Shown piece by piece: positions 55,100 to 63,152 of a DNA stretch of 64,000 nt. The position numbers and the translations under genes are program-made. Origin of the DNA: Saccharothrix luteola (GTDB taxonomy: Bacteria; Actinomycetota; Actinomycetes; Mycobacteriales; Pseudonocardiaceae). The stretch lies in contig NZ_JAJHUO010000021.1 in NCBI RefSeq assembly GCF_020859565.1, positions 1-64,000 of the forward strand, in the 5' to 3' direction. Position 1 is the first letter of the stretch, and every line of letters begins with the position of its first letter. The notes below the pieces were generated by a model. The model was not told the DNA's origin and searched no databases. It worked only from the letters and a program-made list of their open reading frames with translations.

Positions 55100-56007
55100 G
55101 ACTGCACTGGTTCCACTCGCAGCCTGCCATGCGCGCGCCGCGCCACAAAGCCGCCGGGCAGCCACACGCCGCCCTGCCCACGCCACTCGCTCACCAGGGC
55201 GTCCACCCGGCGCAGGTGCGAGTCGGACAACTCGGGCACGTTCTCCTCCAGCAGCCAGCGGCGCAGGACGCGGCGGCGCAGGGCGGTCGGCAGGCGTCCG
55301 ACGTCGTCCACCGAGCGGCGGTCGCCGTCGAACGCCTCGGCCAGCTCGTCCAGCGCGTCGTTGTCCTCGCGCAGGTGGGCGGCGGTGCGGGCGAGGGCGT
55401 CGGCGACACCGCCCTGGAGCACGTCCTCCAGCAGCGGGAGGACCTCGCGGCGCAGGCGGACCCTGGTGTAGCGCGGGTCCTCGTTGTGCGGGTCGCGCCA
55501 CGGCGTGAGGCCGAGTTCGTCACATGCGGCCTCCGTCACGGCCCGGGAGACCCGCAGCAGGGGACGGCCCCACGGCGGGTCGTGCGCGCGCATGCCGGCG
55601 ATGCTGCGCGGCCCGGAGCCGCGGCCGAGGCCCAGCAGGACCGTCTCGGCCTGGTCGTCCCTGGTGTGGCCGAGCAGGACCAGGCCGCGCTCCGGTCTCA
55701 GCGCGGCATACCTGGCCTTGCGCGCGGCGGCCTCAGGTCCACCCGATCCGGTGACGTCGACGCGGCGCACCTCGGCGGCCAGACCCAGCTCGCGGCACGT
55801 GCGCGCGGCCCGTTCGGCGACCTGCGCCGAGTCGGCCTGCAGACCGTGGTCCACGACGACCGCACGGGCTTCGGCCAGCCCGGCCGTGACGGCGGCGAGG
55901 GCGAGCGAGTCCGCGCCGCCGCTGACGGCCACCGCGACCCGGTCGGGCCGGTGTTCGGCGAGGAAGCGCCTGACGGCCGTGCGCACCTCGGCGAGCGGTC
56001 CGTTCAC
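55096..56007 (-). CDS. tilS: tRNA(Ile)-lysidine synthetase
   Basis: A 303-residue PP-loop ATPase that modifies C34 of tRNA-Ile2 to lysidine, allowing AUA reading. The loop is [14 protein letters not shown] near residues 27-40, then [25 protein letters not shown] and the C-terminal [14 protein letters not shown] region. The GTG (56007-56005) overlaps the stop of the upstream metalloprotease (GTGA). The open frame extending to 56979 is only read-through. Confidence 0.95.
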   Translation of the reverse strand: MNGPLAEVRTAVRRFLAEHRPDRVAVAVSGGADSLALAAVTAGLAEARAVVVDHGLQADSAQVAERAARTCRELGLAAEVRRVDVTGSGGPEAAARKARYAALRPERGLVLLGHTRDDQAETVLLGLGRGSGPRSIAGMRAHDPPWGRPLLRVSRAVTEAACDELGLTPWRDPHNEDPRYTRVRLRREVLPLLEDVLQGGVADALARTAAHLREDNDALDELAEAFDGDRRSVDDVGRLPTALRRRVLRRWLLEENVPELSDSHLRRVDALVSEWRGQGGVWLPGGFVARRAHGRLRVEPVQS

Positions 56008-57017
56008 GGTTGGACGCGACGCAGCCAACCGGCCGGGTCGGCGATCTCCGCGCGCGTCGGCAGGGTGTCGGCGCTGGTCCAGACGGTGTTGAAGCGGTCC
56101 ATGCCGACCGCGTCGACGACGTGCCCGGTGAACGCCGCGCCCTCCGCGTACTGGCGGACCTTCGCCTCGACGCCGAGGAGCGTGCGCAGCACGCGGTCCA
56201 GCACGCCACCGCCCTGGCGGCGGGCGGTGAAGCGTTCGCGGATCGTGCGGACCGACGGCACGACGTCCGGGCCGACCGCGTCCATCACGTGGTCGGCGTG
56301 GCCTTCCAGCAACGTCGACAGGGCGATGAGCCGGTCGAGCACCTCGCGCTGGCCGGGGCTCTGCAGCAGCTCCACCAGGCCACCCGACTCGCGCAGCCGC
56401 TTCGGCAGGTCGCGCAGGCGTGGCGCGGAGCCCTCGTCCATGCTGCCGAGCAGGGTGGCGACCAGGCCCGCGAAGTGCTCGGCGAGCCACGGCACGGCGG
56501 TGAACTGCAGGCGGTGGGTGCCCTCGTGCAGGCAGACCCACATGCTGAAGTCCTCGCCGGAGACGTCGAGGGCCCGTTGGGCGCCGACGATGTTCGGCGC
56601 GACCAGCAGCAGCCTGCCGCCTTCGGAGAACGGGTCGTACTGGCCGAGCACCCGGCCGCTGAGGAACGCGATGACGACGCCCGCCTGGACGCCCGCCGTG
56701 CCCGCGAGGACGCCGCTGAGCGCGCCGGACTGCTTGGGCAGCGCGCCGTCGGTGAGGGCGGCGAGGCCCTGCACGGCGGCGCGCACCCAGCCCGGCCGGT
56801 CGACCACTTCGCCCTGCTGGAGCGGCATGCCGTGGCCGAGGCCGGTGAGCTCGCGGACGTGCACCTCGGCGTCCACGGCGAGTTCGCGCAGGCGGTGCAC
56901 GGCGATGTCGGCCTCGGCTCTGGGCACGATCGGGCCGGGCCGGACGAGCCTGGTCGCCGTGGTGACGGCCAGGGCCCAATCGACCGGGGCACTGCGGTCC
57001 TGCGTCGCCGGGTTCAC
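56004..57017 (-). CDS. Zinc-dependent metalloprotease (DUF2342/F420-associated, Rv3626c-like)
   Basis: A 337-residue protein of the actinobacterial 'zincin' family annotated as coenzyme F420 biosynthesis-associated. The zinc motif is CLHEGTHRLQF (HExxH) near residues 164-174, with a downstream EGHADHVMD that may give the third ligand. The GTG at 57017 starts the conserved part; the longer frame enters repeat array C. It is the first gene of a chain with tilS and hpt. The substrate is unknown. Confidence 0.85.
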   Translation of the reverse strand: MNPATQDRSAPVDWALAVTTATRLVRPGPIVPRAEADIAVHRLRELAVDAEVHVRELTGLGHGMPLQQGEVVDRPGWVRAAVQGLAALTDGALPKQSGALSGVLAGTAGVQAGVVIAFLSGRVLGQYDPFSEGGRLLLVAPNIVGAQRALDVSGEDFSMWVCLHEGTHRLQFTAVPWLAEHFAGLVATLLGSMDEGSAPRLRDLPKRLRESGGLVELLQSPGQREVLDRLIALSTLLEGHADHVMDAVGPDVVPSVRTIRERFTARRQGGGVLDRVLRTLLGVEAKVRQYAEGAAFTGHVVDAVGMDRFNTVWTSADTLPTRAEIADPAGWLRRVQP

Positions 57018-57076
57018 CCTTCTGACGCTACCTGCGAGGACCGCCCGGCCGACACTCCCGCGTCCACGTCCTGAGC

Positions 57077-57210
57077 GTTCAACTCGGGGTACCTGAGCGT
57101 TCGACACGCGGTACCTGAACGTTCGACACGCGCGAGAGTCCTACGTTCGCGTCGCGCGTGTCGAACGTTCAGAACGCGCGTGTCGAACGTTCGCGTACCC
57201 CGAATTCAAC
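57077..57210. repeat. Mirror-symmetric 22-bp repeat array C (3+3 units)
   Basis: Cores start at 57077, 57099 and 57121 (GTTC(A/G)AC-type) and, inverted, at 57158, 57180 and 57202. All are spaced 22 bp and mirror each other exactly about 57143.5. The inner arms form a perfect 15-bp stem (GTTCGACACGCGCGA with TCGCGCGTGTCGAAC, 57121-57135 and 57152-57166). The centre (57131-57150) is the reverse complement of the 20-bp element at 103-122. The array lies between dacB and the metalloprotease gene. Confidence 0.9.
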
Positions 57211-57221
57211 GCTCGGGGCGG

Positions 57222-58841
57222 TCAGCAGCCGCAGGTCCGGAGGGCGGCGGCCATCTCGTCCAGCCCGCCGCGCACCAAGTTGTTGTTCTGCTCCGGGCTC
57301 AACGACATGAACGCGAACACCAGCAGCCGGCCGTCCGCGTCCACCACCACGCCGGCGAGCGTGTTCACCGAGGTCAGCGTGCCCGTCTTGGCCCGCACCC
57401 AGCCCCGGCCGCCCGCGCCCCACTGCTCGTACCGGGTCGCCAGCGTGCCGCTGCCGCCCGCCACCGGCAGGGCCGTCAGCAACGGCCGCAGCTTGGCGGT
57501 CCTGGCGTCGGACGCGTCCGGCTTCGCCGCCGCCACGAGCACGTCCGCCAGCAGCTTCGCGGGCACCTTGTCGTTCGGCGACAGCCCGCTGCCGTCCACG
57601 ATCGCGGACGTCGACAGGTCGAACCCGTTCTCGGTCAGCACGTCCCGCACCGCCTTCGCCGCGCCCGCGAACGACGGCTCCAGCCCGCGCGCCTTCGCCA
57701 CCTCCCGCGCCATCGTCTCGGCCAGCACGTTGTCCGAGATCTGCATCAGGTTCTCGACCAGCTGGTCCACCGGCGCGGACTTCACCTCGCCGAGCACCTC
57801 CGCGCCCGGCGACGCCGCGCCCGCCGCCACCGCCGCCACGCCCAACCGCTGCGCCAACGCCTGCGCCGCCACCGCCGCGGGGGTGGCGGTGCGCGGCGTG
57901 TCGTACTTCGTCGGGTCGCCACGCCCGCCGTCCAGCATCACCGGTTCGATCGGCGCGACGTACCCGTTCGGCACGTCGCTGGGGTCCCAGCCGGGCGCGG
58001 TGCCCGGACCCGCGTACCGCGACACGTCGTACTGGACCTGCGTCACCTGGCCGCCCGACGCGCGCACCTGCGCGGCCAGGTCGTCGATCGTGGCCGCGCC
58101 GGGGTACACGGTCAGCTCACCCGCGGGCCGGGACGACAGCGTCGGGTCGCCGCCGCCGACCAGCACGACCGAGCCCGGCTGCGCCCCGCGCACGACCTTC
58201 GTCGAGAACTGGGCCCGGTGGTCCAGCGCGAGCAGAGCCGCCGCCGCGGTCAGCACCTTGATCGTGGACGCGGGGGTCTGCGGCGTCGTCTCGCCCTGGT
58301 TCCACAGCGCCGTGCCGGCCACCGGGTCCACCACCACGCCCGACAACGGCGCCAGCACCCCGTTCGCGGCCGGACCGGCCAGCACCGCGCGCACGCCCGC
58401 CGCCGTGGCCGGCTTGCCGTCCGCCCCGACGCCCTTCATCGACAACGACACCGGCGCGGGCGGCAGCGGCGCGGCGGTCGTCGGCACGGGCGCGGCGTCG
58501 AACCACCCCTGCCGCGTCCCGACGAGCGCCGTGCCCGCGAGCGCGAGCACCAGCACCGCCGCCACGCCCAACACGAACGGGCGCTTCCGCCGCCGCGTCG
58601 GAGCCGGTGGCTCTTCACGTTCCGTGATCGGTTCAGGGACCGGTTCAGGTTCCGACTTGATCTCGGTCGGCGGGGCGGGCGGGTGCGGCGCGACGGGCTT
58701 CGGCGGCACCCTCACGGGTTCGGCGCGCACCGGCGCCGGAATGCGCATCGTGGGCGGGTCAGGCCTCCTGACCTGCACCGTCGGCGGCTCGTGATCGACT
58801 TCGTCACCGTCAAAGGTCGGCCACGATGGCTCGTCGGGCAC
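57222..58841 (-). CDS. dacB: D-alanyl-D-alanine carboxypeptidase/endopeptidase (PBP4, family S13)
   Basis: A 539-residue low-molecular-weight penicillin-binding protein. A Pro/Glu-rich cytoplasmic N-terminus (about 90 residues) precedes one membrane helix (PFVLGVAAVLVLALAGTAL). The serine active site SxxK is in TPASTIKVLTAA near residue 182, the SxN-type motif in GSGLSPNDKVPA and the KTG in VRAKTGTLTSVN. It trims peptidoglycan stem peptides. It matches the Rv3627c position beside ppa. GTG start at 58841. Confidence 0.92.
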   Translation of the reverse strand: MPDEPSWPTFDGDEVDHEPPTVQVRRPDPPTMRIPAPVRAEPVRVPPKPVAPHPPAPPTEIKSEPEPVPEPITEREEPPAPTRRRKRPFVLGVAAVLVLALAGTALVGTRQGWFDAAPVPTTAAPLPPAPVSLSMKGVGADGKPATAAGVRAVLAGPAANGVLAPLSGVVVDPVAGTALWNQGETTPQTPASTIKVLTAAAALLALDHRAQFSTKVVRGAQPGSVVLVGGGDPTLSSRPAGELTVYPGAATIDDLAAQVRASGGQVTQVQYDVSRYAGPGTAPGWDPSDVPNGYVAPIEPVMLDGGRGDPTKYDTPRTATPAAVAAQALAQRLGVAAVAAGAASPGAEVLGEVKSAPVDQLVENLMQISDNVLAETMAREVAKARGLEPSFAGAAKAVRDVLTENGFDLSTSAIVDGSGLSPNDKVPAKLLADVLVAAAKPDASDARTAKLRPLLTALPVAGGSGTLATRYEQWGAGGRGWVRAKTGTLTSVNTLAGVVVDADGRLLVFAFMSLSPEQNNNLVRGGLDEMAAALRTCGC

Positions 58842-58955
58842 GCAGTCCTCCGCGGTCGAGTACGGGCAACGTCACACCCTCGGCAAGGGGTTGACGAGAC
58901 GACGTAGTCCACACTAGTGGCGTAACGAACGGCGAAGACGAGCGAGGACCGCGCA

Positions 58956-59459
58956 GTGGAGTTCGACGTCACCATCGAGATCCCCAAGGGGGTCCGCAAC
59001 AAGTACGAGATGGACCACAAGACGGGGCGCATCCGGCTGGACCGGACCCTGTTCACGGCCACTCAGTACCCGGCGGACTACGGGTTCGTCGACAACACAC
59101 TGGGCGAGGACGGCGACCCGCTCGACGCGCTCGTGCTGGTCCAGGAGCCGACGTTCCCCGGCTGCCTGATCCGCTCGCGCGCGATCGGCATGTTCCGGAT
59201 GACCGACGAGAAGGGCGGCGACGACAAGCTGCTCTGCGTCCCGGCGGAGGACCCGCGCTCGGAGCACCTGCGCGACATCCACCACCTGAACGAGTTCTAC
59301 CGGCTGGAGATCCAGCACTTCTTCGAGGTCTACAAGGACCTCGAGCCGGGCAAGAGCGTCGAGGGCGCGACCTGGGTCGGCCGCACCGAGGCCGAGGCCG
59401 AGATCGTCCGCTCGTACCAGCGCCTGAAGGACGCCGTGGCGCGCGGCGAAGACCACTGA
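58956..59459 (+). CDS. ppa: Inorganic pyrophosphatase (family I)
   Basis: A 167-residue soluble pyrophosphatase with the signature [11 protein letters not shown] near residues 52-62 and [11 protein letters not shown] just before it. It pulls biosynthetic reactions forward by hydrolysing pyrophosphate. GAGGA lies about 7 nt before the GTG. It is divergent from dacB with 114 bp between, as Rv3627c/Rv3628. Confidence 0.97.
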   Translation: MEFDVTIEIPKGVRNKYEMDHKTGRIRLDRTLFTATQYPADYGFVDNTLGEDGDPLDALVLVQEPTFPGCLIRSRAIGMFRMTDEKGGDDKLLCVPAEDPRSEHLRDIHHLNEFYRLEIQHFFEVYKDLEPGKSVEGATWVGRTEAEAEIVRSYQRLKDAVARGEDH

Positions 59460-59470
59460 GCTGACGCGCG

Positions 59471-59504
59471 AGAGGCCCGCCCCCGTTCCCGGGGACGGGC
59501 CTCT
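59471..59504. terminator. Bidirectional terminator between ppa and the MFS gene
   Basis: AGAGGCCCG (59471-59479) pairs with CGGGCCTCT (59496-59504), continued by CCCC/GGGG inside, and is followed on the plus strand by TTCCGCTTT. It lies between convergent genes. Confidence 0.85.
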
Positions 59505-59520
59505 TCCGCTTTGCGGGGCG

Positions 59521-61191
59521 TCAGTGCGCCGCGATCGGCGCGGGCTTCTCGCCCGCCGCGTCCTGCACCCGCTCCAGGCCGGACCGGGTGGACAGCGGCA
59601 CCTCGCGCAGGAACCAGATCACCGCGAACCCGATCGCCGTCACCAGGCCGCCGACCAGGAACACCAGGTCGATCGACGAGGAGAAGCCGTCCAGGAACGG
59701 CCTCGCCAGCACCGGGTCGAGCCTGGTCAGGAACTCGGTGTTGTCCAGGTCGAACGCCGGGCCGCCGCCCTGCAGGCCGGCGGCGAACTCGCGGTTCTCC
59801 GGCCGGGCCAGCGCCGCCTGGAAGTCGGGCGTGGCCGCCGCCGCGCGCAACCCGTCGGCGATCTTGTCGCCGACCGTGCTGAACAGGATCGACAGGAACA
59901 CCGCGGTGCCGACCGTGCCGCCGATCTGGCGGAAGAACGTGGCCGACGAGGTCGCCACGCCCATGTCGCGCGGCTCGGCGTCGTTCTGGATGGCCACCAG
60001 CAGGGTCTGCATGCACAGGCCGAGCCCGGCGCCCAGGAAGAACATCAGCGCCAGCGCCTGGTAGATCGACGTGTCCGTGCCGACCGTGCTGAAGACGAAC
60101 AGCGCGGCGGTGATCAGCCCGAACCCGATGATCGGGAACACCTTGTAGCGGCCGGTCTTGGCGGTGATGTTGCCGCTCGTGCCCGCCGCCGCCATGATGC
60201 CGAGCGTCAGCGGCAGCATCATCAGGCCGGACTCGGTGGCCGAGTAGCCCTTCACGATCTGCAGGTACAGCGGCAGCGAGACCATGCCGCCGAACATCCC
60301 GACGCCGAGCAGGAAGTTGATGACGTTGCCCAGCGCGAACGTCTGCCGCTTGAACAGCCGCAGCGGGAGCAGCGCCTCGTCGCCCATCCGCCGCTCGGTG
60401 ATCACGAACCCGACCAGGCCGAGCACGCCGATGACGTACATGGCGATCGAGGTGCCCGACGCCCAGCCCCACCCGCGGCCCTGTTCGGCCACGATCAGCA
60501 GCGGCACCAGGCCGGTGGTCAGCAGGCCCGCGCCGACGAAGTCGATCCGGTGGTTCACCCGCTGGTGCGGGATGTTGAGCACCTTGGCCACCACGACCAG
60601 CGCGATCAGCGCGATCGGCACGTTGATCAGGAACACCCAGCGCCAGCCGGCCGTGCCGAGGAACGACTCCATGCCCGCGAACAGGCCGCCGACCACGGGG
60701 CCCGCGACGCTGGAGATGCCGAACACCGCCATGAAGTAGCCCGTGTAGCGGCTGCGCTCACGCGGCGAGGTGATGTCCGCCAGGATCGCCATGGCCAACG
60801 ACATCAGACCACCGGCGCCGAGGCCCTGCACCGCGCGGAACGCGGCCAGCTCGTACATCGAGTTCGCGATGCCGGACAGCAGCGAGCCCGCGAGGAACAG
60901 CGTGATCGCGGTCAGGTACATCGGCTTGCGGCCGTAGATGTCGGACAGCTTGCCGTACAGCGGCGTGGAGACCGTCGCGGTGATCAGGTACGCGGTCGTC
61001 GCCCAGGCTTGCAGCGTCTGGCCGTGCAGCTCGTCCGCGATGGTCTTCATGGCGGTGGCCACGATCATCTGGTCGAGCGCGGCCAGGAACAGCCCGAGCA
61101 GCAGGCCCGACAGGATCGTCAGGATCTGCCGGTGGGTGAGCAGGGCGGCGCCGGGTGGCGGCGCGTCCGCTCGGGTTGTCGTCTCCGACAT
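59521..61191 (-). CDS. DHA2 family (EmrB/QacA) MFS drug exporter
   Basis: A 556-residue, 14-TM proton antiporter. Motif A LYGKLSDIYGRKPMYL is near residue 80, and motif C-type GISSVAGPVVGGLF near 155 indicates an exporter. The ATG (61191) overlaps the stop of the upstream MarR gene (TGATG) with GGGGAG before it, so the pair is one operon controlled by the regulator. Substrate unknown, probably a toxic amphiphile or antibiotic. Confidence 0.92.
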   Translation of the reverse strand: MSETTTRADAPPPGAALLTHRQILTILSGLLLGLFLAALDQMIVATAMKTIADELHGQTLQAWATTAYLITATVSTPLYGKLSDIYGRKPMYLTAITLFLAGSLLSGIANSMYELAAFRAVQGLGAGGLMSLAMAILADITSPRERSRYTGYFMAVFGISSVAGPVVGGLFAGMESFLGTAGWRWVFLINVPIALIALVVVAKVLNIPHQRVNHRIDFVGAGLLTTGLVPLLIVAEQGRGWGWASGTSIAMYVIGVLGLVGFVITERRMGDEALLPLRLFKRQTFALGNVINFLLGVGMFGGMVSLPLYLQIVKGYSATESGLMMLPLTLGIMAAAGTSGNITAKTGRYKVFPIIGFGLITAALFVFSTVGTDTSIYQALALMFFLGAGLGLCMQTLLVAIQNDAEPRDMGVATSSATFFRQIGGTVGTAVFLSILFSTVGDKIADGLRAAAATPDFQAALARPENREFAAGLQGGGPAFDLDNTEFLTRLDPVLARPFLDGFSSSIDLVFLVGGLVTAIGFAVIWFLREVPLSTRSGLERVQDAAGEKPAPIAAH

Positions 61192-61706
61192 CACTTCTCC
61201 CCTTCTGAGCGCGGCCCCAGTCCGCTCTCAGCGATGAAATCCGGTAGCGCCTTCTCGTAGTCCCCCACGAAGCGCTCGAAGTACTCGATGAACTGCGTCC
61301 ACTCCTGCGGGGACCAGTCCGTGAACAGGCGGGCCAGCGCGACGTTGCGCTGCGCGCGGCGTTCGGCGAGCAGCCGTGCGCCCGCCTCGGTCACCGCCAG
61401 CACGCTCGCGCGGCCGTCCTCCGGGTCGGCCCGGCGTTCCACCAGGCCGTCCTTGACCAGCGTCGCCACCTGGCGGCTCACCGTGGACGGGTCGGAGAAC
61501 ACCGCCTCCGCAAGGGCGCTAGCCCGTGACGGGCCCAGCTGGTTGAGGTTGGCCAGCAGCACGAAAGAGGCCTTGTCCAGGCCGGCCTTGCTCATGTGCG
61601 CGGCGACGCAGGCGTGCATCTTGTTCATCCGCACCAAGGCCATGCCGAGCCGGTCGGCCATGGCGAGCTCGTCGGCCCGCACCTCGTCACCCACCGGGGT
61701 CGTCAT
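61191..61706 (-). CDS. MarR family regulator of the DHA2 exporter
   Basis: A 171-residue winged-helix protein. The helix-turn-helix is GPSRASALAEAVFSDPSTVSRQVATLVKDGLV near residues 57-88, then RRADPEDGRASVLAVTEAG as the wing. It is cotranscribed with the exporter through a TGATG overlap. A 34-bp dyad just upstream of its start is the likely operator, so drug binding would derepress both genes. Confidence 0.9.
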   Translation of the reverse strand: MTTPVGDEVRADELAMADRLGMALVRMNKMHACVAAHMSKAGLDKASFVLLANLNQLGPSRASALAEAVFSDPSTVSRQVATLVKDGLVERRADPEDGRASVLAVTEAGARLLAERRAQRNVALARLFTDWSPQEWTQFIEYFERFVGDYEKALPDFIAESGLGPRSEGEK

Positions 61707-61720
61707 CCCACACTCCGTTT

Positions 61721-61754
61721 GCTTGCATCAACCAACTAGTTGCTGAGTACAAGC
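61721..61754. promoter_or_regulatory. Operator-like dyad upstream of marR-exporter operon
   Basis: Centred at 61737.5, the palindrome AACTAGTT (61734-61741) is flanked symmetrically by GCTTG (61721-61725) and CAAGC (61750-61754). The core recalls the AACTAG arms of the cupin/MarR operator at 42622. Confidence 0.65.
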
Positions 61755-61820
61755 ATGCGCTCGTACGGGTGACAAGGCAACCGGAATACCGGTGACTCGG
61801 GTCTCATGGTTACCGGCCGG

Positions 61821-61826
61821 TAGCAT
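61821..61826 (+). promoter_or_regulatory. Leaderless -10 element (TAGCAT) of the hotdog gene
   Basis: TAGCAT ends 8 nt before the ATG at 61835; no ribosome-binding site is present. Confidence 0.45.
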
Positions 61827-61834
61827 CTGTGGGC

Positions 61835-62287
61835 ATGAGCGCTGACTACTCGTTCGTCGCCGACGCGATGAAGCAGGCCGTGCCGTGGGTCAGGACCGTG
61901 GGCGTGGAGTTCACCGAGGTCACGGGCGATCGGGTGGTCGCCGAGCTGCCCGACCGCGAGGAACTGCGCAACCACGTCGGCGGACCGCACGCGGCGATGA
62001 TGTTCGGTGTCGCGGAGACCGCGTCGGGCGCGGTGGTGATGGCCGCCTTCGCGCCGCACCTGGCCAAGGCGACCCCGTTGGTGGCGCGGTCCGAGATCGC
62101 CTACAAGAAGCTGGCACTGGGCGACCTCCGCGCCGAGGCGGTGCTGGGACGGCCCGCGGAGGAGGTCGTGGCCGAGCTGGAGGCGGGCACGCGGCCGGAG
62201 TTCCCGGTCGCCGTGACGATCACCGACGCGAACGGCGTGACGACGGGCGAGATGACCGTCGTGTGGACGCTGCGCCCGAACCGCTGA
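61835..62287 (+). CDS. Hotdog-fold thioesterase-like protein (DUF4442/PaaI-like)
   Basis: A 150-residue single hotdog domain: central helix region RNHVGGPHAAMMFGVAETASGAVVMA near residues 46-71, and strands EIAYKKLALGDLRAEAVLG and AVTITDANGVTTGEMTVVWTL. Such proteins hydrolyse acyl-CoA thioesters. The usual catalytic Asp/Asn of PaaI is replaced by the HVGGPHA pattern typical of the DUF4442 group. It stands alone and is likely leaderless. Confidence 0.82.
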   Translation: MSADYSFVADAMKQAVPWVRTVGVEFTEVTGDRVVAELPDREELRNHVGGPHAAMMFGVAETASGAVVMAAFAPHLAKATPLVARSEIAYKKLALGDLRAEAVLGRPAEEVVAELEAGTRPEFPVAVTITDANGVTTGEMTVVWTLRPNR

Positions 62288-62359
62288 CTCACCGTGACCG
62301 ACCGGGCGTGCCATGTGATGTAGGTAACACCCGGTCGGCGCACGGACGGTGAGGCGGAC

Positions 62360-62401
62360 ATGGCAGGTAGACCCGCAGGCCCGGCGGATTCGGGCCCTTA
62401 G
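62360..62401 (+). CDS. 13-residue frame before the thermonuclease-like gene; possible 5' part of it
   Basis: An ATG at 62360 with GGTGAGG upstream opens MAGRPAGPADSGP and stops at TAG 62399-62401. The main downstream frame has no upstream start, but if read one base back near CCCTTA (62395-62400) the two would join, giving a basic N-terminus (SWRRLPRERRFLI) before the membrane helix. This could be a leader ORF, a -1 frameshift or an indel. Confidence 0.35.
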   Translation: MAGRPAGPADSGP

Positions 62402-62451
62402 CCTCCTGGCGCAGGCTTCCGCGCGAGCGCCGCTTCCTCATCACCGTCGGT

Positions 62452-63141
62452 GTGGTGGTGCTGCTCCTGTTCATCGTCGGCCTCGCGAATCTGGGGTCCG
62501 GGAACAGCACCCCGCGCGCGCTCAGCGAGACGGGGATCACGACCACGTCGACGTCGACGTCGACGACCACCACCACCACTACAACGACGACCACCACCAC
62601 ACCTCCTCCGGTGAAGGTCGCGGAGGTCGTCGACGGGCGCACGATCACCGTGTCCGGCGGTGGACGGGTCCAGCTGGCCGGGCTCGCGCAGCCCGGCGAG
62701 TGCTGGGCGGCGGTCGCGGCGGACTTCCTGAAGACCACGCTGGCGGGCAAGGACCTGCGGGTCGTCGGCGCGACCGTGCTGCTGCCCGACGGCGTCGACC
62801 TGGCCGTGCACATGGTGGGGCAGGGCATGGCCCGCGCCGAGCAGACCGCCTCCGCCGCCCTCGCCTCGGCCCAGGACGCGGCGAAGGCCGCCGGTCTCGG
62901 CCTGTGGGGCGCGCCGTGCGCCGGCGCCGACACCGTCGCACCGCCGCCACCTCCGCCGCCCGCGCCGAAGCCGACTTACGACCCGCCTCCGCCGCAACCC
63001 GTGCAGCCCGCCCCGCCGGCCGACGCCTACTACGCCAACTGCGACGCCGTCCGGGCCGCCGGCAAGGCGCCGCTCTACGCCGGCCGGCCCGGCTACCGGG
63101 CAGCCCTGGACCGCGACAAGAACGGCGTGGCCTGCGAGTAG
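62452..63141 (+). CDS. Membrane-anchored thermonuclease-like protein with excalibur domain
   Basis: At least 229 residues. A hydrophobic N-terminus (about 14-18 residues as annotated) is followed by a long Thr/Ser run, then an SNase-like domain at about 53-155 (VAEVVDGRTITVSGGGRVQLAGL). After a Pro-rich spacer comes a C-terminal excalibur calcium motif, DRDKNGVACE. Nuclease catalytic arginines seem lost: VRLIGI-type Arg is Gln (VQLAGL) and the later YGR is DGV. It may bind rather than cut nucleic acid. The true start is uncertain: bases 62371-62451 stay open in frame without a start codon. Confidence 0.75.
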   Translation: MVVLLLFIVGLANLGSGNSTPRALSETGITTTSTSTSTTTTTTTTTTTTTPPPVKVAEVVDGRTITVSGGGRVQLAGLAQPGECWAAVAADFLKTTLAGKDLRVVGATVLLPDGVDLAVHMVGQGMARAEQTASAALASAQDAAKAAGLGLWGAPCAGADTVAPPPPPPPAPKPTYDPPPPQPVQPAPPADAYYANCDAVRAAGKAPLYAGRPGYRAALDRDKNGVACE

Positions 63142-63144
63142 GTT
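63139..63144 (+). promoter_or_regulatory. Leaderless -10 element (TAGGTT) of the LLM gene
   Basis: TAGGTT, overlapping the stop codon of the upstream gene, ends 8 nt before the GTG at 63153. Confidence 0.4.
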
Positions 63145-63152
63145 CCACCGGC

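Noticed and set aside
62533-62605. The ACC/ACG/ACT-rich Thr-coding run as a separate microsatellite feature
   Set aside because: It is in frame inside the thermonuclease-like gene and codes for a surface stalk, so it is described there. Strain-length variation is possible but not visible here.
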